From positions 1 to 7,196 of the forward strand of contig CACZPT010000142.1 of assembly GCA_902783085.1 (NCBI GenBank): 7,196 bases of DNA. The letters are read 5' to 3'. Positions 4,456-7,196 of the stretch are shown in pieces. The notes below the pieces were generated by a model. It did not search any database. It saw only the letters and a list, made by a program, of their open reading frames with translations, and was not told the DNA's origin. Within the stretch, counting starts at the first letter, position 1; each line of letters starts with the position of its first letter. The position numbers and the translations under genes are program-made. This DNA comes from an uncultured Methanobrevibacter sp. Its GTDB lineage: Archaea; Methanobacteriota; Methanobacteria; Methanobacteriales; Methanobacteriaceae.

Positions 4456-5457
4456 ATGAAAGACATATTTGATAAAGTAGAATTTGGCAAGTTTAAACTA
4501 AAAAGCAGAGTAATTAGAACAGGCGGATGGGAAAGAGAAACAGAATCCGGTGGATTTTTAAGTCCCGCTATTTTTGATAGATATGAAAATATCTCAAAAA
4601 GCGGTGTCGGATTAATAGTCTCTGAAATGTTTGCACTAGATCCAAAAGACAGATTTTATCCCTATTCAACTAATATGAATTATAGGGGATTCATAAAAGA
4701 TTATAAACAAATCACTGGCATTGCACATGAATTTGATGTTCCTATTTTGGGTCAATTAGCCTTTTTCTTTTATGATGATGGAGATAATCAAAAAGCAGAA
4801 GCAAATGACCTTACAAAAGAAGGTATAAGACGCCTGCAAGCAGAAGTTATAATGGCTGCTAAAAAGTTATCATTTGCGGGTTTTGATGGTATACAAATTA
4901 ACATGGCACACAATTTCTACTTATCACGATTTGTAAATCCTTATTTTAATCAAAGAAAAGACAAGTATGGTGGAAGTACTGAAAACAGACTAAGAATCAT
5001 ATGTGAAATAATTAAAGTGATTAAAAAAACAATTGGTTTTCATGTAAGTATTAGAATAAATACCGAAGATGGGAGAAAAGGTGGAATCACACCTGAAGAG
5101 AGTTTTAAAATGTGTAAAATACTAGCTGAAAATGATGCTGACAGCATACAAATTACAGCAAGAACAATATCATTTAAATTAAACGATTCAAAAAAGCACG
5201 CATTTCTCGATTATGCAGATAAATTAATTAATGAAGTTAACATTCCCATAATACTTGGTGGAACATTAAGGGATATGGAAACTATGAATAATATTCTAAA
5301 TACTTCAAATGTTGAGTTTATGTCACTTGCAAAACCTTTTGTTGCACAAGCTGACTTTTTATGTGATTGGAAAAGGGATGGAAAAGGTGTTTCAAGGTGT
5401 AAAGGTTGTAATAATTGCTATTCTAAAAAATCAAGCAAATGTTATCAATTTGATTAA
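4456..5457 (+). CDS. Old Yellow Enzyme-family FMN oxidoreductase, barrel domain only, with C-terminal cysteine cluster
   Basis: This 333-aa protein matches the TIM-barrel part of NADH:flavin oxidoreductases, which reduce activated double bonds with FMN. The N-terminus (DKVEFGKFKLKSR) fits the family opening. GQL at about 99-101 contacts the flavin. AHNF around 151-154 takes the place of the substrate-binding His pair region, and the following NPYFNQRKDKYGGSTENR block is the strongest family signature. R200, GGT at 268-270 and AKPF near 292-295 form the late phosphate-binding region. The family's usual Arg there is Lys. Four cysteines (315, 318, 321, 329; CxxCxxC-x7-C) resemble the iron-sulfur site of 2,4-dienoyl-CoA reductase-type members, but the FAD/NAD domain that normally follows is absent. 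ATG 4456 is preferred over GTG 4441 because it begins at the family N-terminus, follows GTGAT at 4447-4451, and avoids overlap with the Cas4-like gene. Substrate and electron donor are unknown. Confidence 0.85.
   Translation: MKDIFDKVEFGKFKLKSRVIRTGGWERETESGGFLSPAIFDRYENISKSGVGLIVSEMFALDPKDRFYPYSTNMNYRGFIKDYKQITGIAHEFDVPILGQLAFFFYDDGDNQKAEANDLTKEGIRRLQAEVIMAAKKLSFAGFDGIQINMAHNFYLSRFVNPYFNQRKDKYGGSTENRLRIICEIIKVIKKTIGFHVSIRINTEDGRKGGITPEESFKMCKILAENDADSIQITARTISFKLNDSKKHAFLDYADKLINEVNIPIILGGTLRDMETMNNILNTSNVEFMSLAKPFVAQADFLCDWKRDGKGVSRCKGCNNCYSKKSSKCYQFD
5420..5432 (-). terminator. Candidate U-rich terminator for the hypE operon
   Basis: On the minus strand a T6 run (5425-5430) follows a GCTTGA sequence about 24 nt past the stop of the last operon gene, inside the end of the flavoprotein gene. 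It is a possible U-tract terminator; no hairpin was evident. Confidence 0.2.
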
Positions 5458-6095
5458 ATCACTCGATTTAAACCTAAATATAATTTATTTTTCTTATACA
5501 TTTTATCTAAAATTCCGTTCCACTCTTCAACACTAATATGGCCCTTATTTGGAACAATTTTATCCAGAGAAGCTTCATTGATATTTAAAATGTCCGCCAA
5601 AATGTGTGCTAAAGTTTTTCCTGTTAATGACAATTCATAGGGATCATAACCTGTAACCATTAAAACCCAAACATTATCTTTTGATGAGCTATTATATTCT
5701 TTTTTAAGCTGATTAAACCAACTGACGATAATATTTTCATCACTTCCAACATCACCATCACCAACAGAAATATAATAATCCTCCCCATCGAAACTAATAG
5801 TTTCAATAGCATTAGAAATTTTTGAATTGAGTTCAGGAGATCCTATTTCTAAATCATACTCATTATTGGTAATGTAATCTTTAAGATAATTTTCAATTTC
5901 TTTTTGATTTTTGAAATAACCAATAGGTTCTAATCTGTCAGGATCTCTATCACATAAATCAAAAATTAAATCCTCATCAACATCACAAATTTCATACCCA
6001 TCAAGTTTATGAGATTTGTACGGTTTAAAGTCAAGACAATAATTTTCTAAATCCTCTTTGTTTAAATACCACAATACTTGAACTCTTTTAATCAT
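5454..6095 (-). CDS. Hypothetical acidic soluble protein
   Basis: I do not recognise this 213-aa protein. It has no signal peptide or membrane segment. It is strongly acidic in two stretches: around residues 35-57 (CDVDEDLIFDLCDRDPDR) and 112-121 (GDGDVGSDEN), which could be a metal-binding or exposed acidic loop. Residues 142-148 form a hydrophobic strand (VWVLMVT), and 157-180 look like a helix pair with LTGKTLAHILADIL. ATG 6095 is chosen because it lies 5 nt after the RDD gene stop. A TTG at 6104 would give a 4-nt overlap and three extra residues. Close spacing makes it the last gene of the hypE-RDD operon, and its stop overlaps the convergent flavoprotein stop. The link to hydrogenase maturation may be only transcriptional. 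It could be lineage-specific. Confidence 0.7.
   Translation of the reverse strand: MIKRVQVLWYLNKEDLENYCLDFKPYKSHKLDGYEICDVDEDLIFDLCDRDPDRLEPIGYFKNQKEIENYLKDYITNNEYDLEIGSPELNSKISNAIETISFDGEDYYISVGDGDVGSDENIIVSWFNQLKKEYNSSSKDNVWVLMVTGYDPYELSLTGKTLAHILADILNINEASLDKIVPNKGHISVEEWNGILDKMYKKNKLYLGLNRVI
5484..5504 (+). terminator. Candidate U-rich terminator for the plus-strand cluster
   Basis: T-rich tracts, with T5 at 5488-5492 and T4 at 5501-5504, begin about 27 nt after the flavoprotein stop, inside the convergent gene. This fits archaeal hairpin-free termination but is weak evidence alone. Confidence 0.25.
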
Positions 6096-6100
6096 ATAAA

Positions 6101-6508
6101 TCAATAATTTAGTTCATCAATAACTACTGTTTTAATGAATGCAGAAAATATCCTATCATTACGTTTAAGAACTATTCCAATAGCTAAATCAAAAATTATA
6201 GGGAACCAATAAAGTTTAGTTAAATTACGAACAATAGATTGAGCCCAAGTAATTTGATAACCATTATAGGATACGACTTGCAAATACATTAAAGCTTTAC
6301 CAACAGTAGCTCCTTTCTTTTTTTCTAAATAAACGAAATAAACAAATATTAATACTGGAACAACAAATGGGAAATAATTATAAACTGTATAAACACTATA
6401 TGGATTCATGAAAATAAATAATAAATAAGAAAGAATCCACATAAATGCTGAAACTACAAAAAAATCAGCAATATACGCAATAACTCTCCTTCTAAACATA
6501 CTGGCCAT
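6101..6508 (-). CDS. RDD-family membrane protein
   Basis: The 135-aa protein has the RDD pattern. An Arg cluster (R6-R8) precedes a first membrane segment at about 9-34 that contains D15. A second segment spans about 44-61, then the family's GATVGKALMYLQVV motif (66-79). A third hydrophobic stretch at about 99-114 follows, and the closing region NDRIFSAFIKTVVI (117-130) contains the second Asp. RDD proteins are small integral membrane proteins of mostly unknown function; some are implicated in Na+/H+ exchange or stress tolerance. ATG 6508 is preceded by GGTGAT at 6512-6517 with 3 nt spacing, and that site overlaps the hypE stop codon. This indicates coupled translation with hypE. An alternative TTG at 6523 is less likely. 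The protein is in the cytoplasmic membrane by its composition; substrate is unknown. Confidence 0.85.
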   Translation of the reverse strand: MASMFRRRVIAYIADFFVVSAFMWILSYLLFIFMNPYSVYTVYNYFPFVVPVLIFVYFVYLEKKKGATVGKALMYLQVVSYNGYQITWAQSIVRNLTKLYWFPIIFDLAIGIVLKRNDRIFSAFIKTVVIDELNY

Positions 6509-6511
6509 AAT

Positions 6512-6517
6512 ATCACC
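6512..6517 (-). promoter_or_regulatory. GGTGAT ribosome binding site of the RDD gene
   Basis: A full methanogen-type Shine-Dalgarno, GGTGAT, whose first G is the last base of the hypE TAG stop. It decides the ATG at 6508 as the start and implies that ribosomes finishing hypE can re-initiate on the RDD gene. Confidence 0.7.
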
Positions 6518-7196
6518 TAACAAACTCTTGGAACTGGATCAGCAATTGGTGCTTCAAGGATACGTTCACCACCAATAGGCGTGTTAATAATAACATAATC
6601 TCCTTCGATGACTTCACCAATAATAGCTGCATCTTCACCATATTTTTCACTTTTAATAGCTTTAAGAACCTCTTCAGCATTATCTGGTTTAACACCCATA
6701 ACAACTTTACCTTCATTAGCAACTTCAAAAGGATCAATACCCAACATTTCTGAAACTGCGTGAACTTCATCTTTAATTGGTATTGCATCTTGTTCTAAAA
6801 CAATACCATTACCTGATTTAGAAGCCATTTCATTAATTGCATTTGCAAAACCACCACGAGTTGGGTCTTTCATAGCTGTAACTCCACCAATATCCAATGC
6901 TTTTTTAATAACATTCCACATTGGAGCTACATCAGATTTTAAATCAGTATCGAATCCAAAACCTTCCCTAAAAGACATTAAACTCATACCATGATCTCCT
7001 AGGCTTCCAGTAATAATAATCTTATCCCCAACTTCTAAAGTAGAATCACGGATAACTTCACCTTTTTTAGCTATTCCAATACCTGTTGTGACCATAACAA
7101 TACCTTCAAGCTTATCTTGAGGCATAACTTTCGTATCACCAGTAATAACGGCCACATCAACTTCTTCACAAGCCTCATTTAAAGATTTCATTATCT
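6517..7196 (-). CDS. hypE: HypE, carbamoyl dehydratase in [NiFe]-hydrogenase maturation, 5' end cut off
   Basis: The frame is open through the right edge, so only the last 225 residues are seen; full proteins are about 335 aa, so roughly 110 are missing. The ATG at 7191 is internal. Family marks are GDTKV near residues 19-23 of the visible part, TGSLGDHG about 62-69, DPTRGGFANAINEMA about 110-124, and NEGKVV about 160-165. The ending is PRVC, matching the HypE C-terminal PR(I/V)C whose terminal Cys carries the carbamoyl group. HypE receives carbamoyl on that Cys from HypF and dehydrates it with ATP to a thiocyanate. With HypC/HypD it delivers the cyanide ligand to the hydrogenase iron. It belongs to the PurM-like ATP-binding superfamily and acts in the cytoplasm. 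In methanogens it serves F420-reducing, Mvh and Ech/Eha/Ehb-type [NiFe] enzymes. It heads the visible operon. Confidence 0.95.
   Translation of the reverse strand, partial: IMKSLNEACEEVDVAVITGDTKVMPQDKLEGIVMVTTGIGIAKKGEVIRDSTLEVGDKIIITGSLGDHGMSLMSFREGFGFDTDLKSDVAPMWNVIKKALDIGGVTAMKDPTRGGFANAINEMASKSGNGIVLEQDAIPIKDEVHAVSEMLGIDPFEVANEGKVVMGVKPDNAEEVLKAIKSEKYGEDAAIIGEVIEGDYVIINTPIGGERILEAPIADPVPRVC

Noticed and set aside
5309..5536. Plus-strand open frame overlapping the end of the flavoprotein gene
   Set aside because: It is out of frame with the flavoprotein, has no family features, and runs antisense into another gene.
6509..6523. TTG start for the RDD protein
   Set aside because: It would overlap hypE and place the strong GGTGAT site inside the coding region; ATG 6508 fits better.
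6513..6788. Minus-strand open frame within hypE in another frame
   Set aside because: The translation is Lys/Leu-rich low-complexity typical of a shifted frame, and hypE is certain.
7189..7191. ATG at 7191 as the start of hypE
   Set aside because: The frame stays open to the edge and the family's N-terminal third is missing, so this Met is internal.
1..7196. tRNA, rRNA, riboswitch or insertion-sequence ends
   Set aside because: No GC-rich structured stretch, cloverleaf, conserved riboswitch core or terminal inverted repeats with target duplication could be seen by eye.

Overview
The window looks like chromosome from an AT-rich methanogenic archaeon, most likely Methanobrevibacter or a close relative in Methanobacteriales. 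I infer this from the base composition, the GGTGAT/AGGAG-type ribosome binding sites, TATA-like promoter elements in place of -35/-10 boxes, a methanogen-style winged-helix regulator, and hypE of [NiFe]-hydrogenase maturation. No alignment was run, so the genus is a judgement from sequence style.

Left part (1-1870): a minus-strand gene that runs off the left edge (1-812) encodes a protein resembling the Rpn/PD-(D/E)XK 'transposase' nucleases. It carries a glycine-every-fourth-residue tail written in tandem 24-bp repeats. A 254-bp AT-rich divergent intergenic region with several palindromes separates it from a plus-strand MarR-like regulator (1067-1870) whose C-terminal domain I cannot assign a function.

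Middle part (1871-5457): the regulator ends exactly where a convergent DEAD-box RNA helicase ends (1871-3142, minus). A 70-bp spacer with a perfect 16-bp A/T palindrome then feeds a divergent plus-strand cluster of three tightly spaced genes. These are a 182-aa protein made of a charged helical region plus 13 glycines in perfect 4-residue register and an Rpn-like tail (3213-3761), an orphan Cas4/RecB-like nuclease with four cysteines (3771-4451), and a barrel-only Old Yellow Enzyme-type flavoprotein ending in a four-cysteine cluster (4456-5457).

Right part (5454-7196): a minus-strand operon reads inward from the right edge: the 3' two thirds of hypE, an RDD-family membrane protein, and an unrecognised acidic soluble protein. 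The last of these overlaps the flavoprotein gene tail to tail by 4 bp in a shared TTAA.

The most interesting points are the two separate genes sharing the glycine-ladder tail, one with a nuclease-like domain and one without, which invites a nuclease/tail-protein pairing hypothesis; the unusual nuclease-flavoprotein operon; and the compact promoter and stop-codon architecture. No CRISPR array, tRNA, rRNA or insertion sequence was seen.
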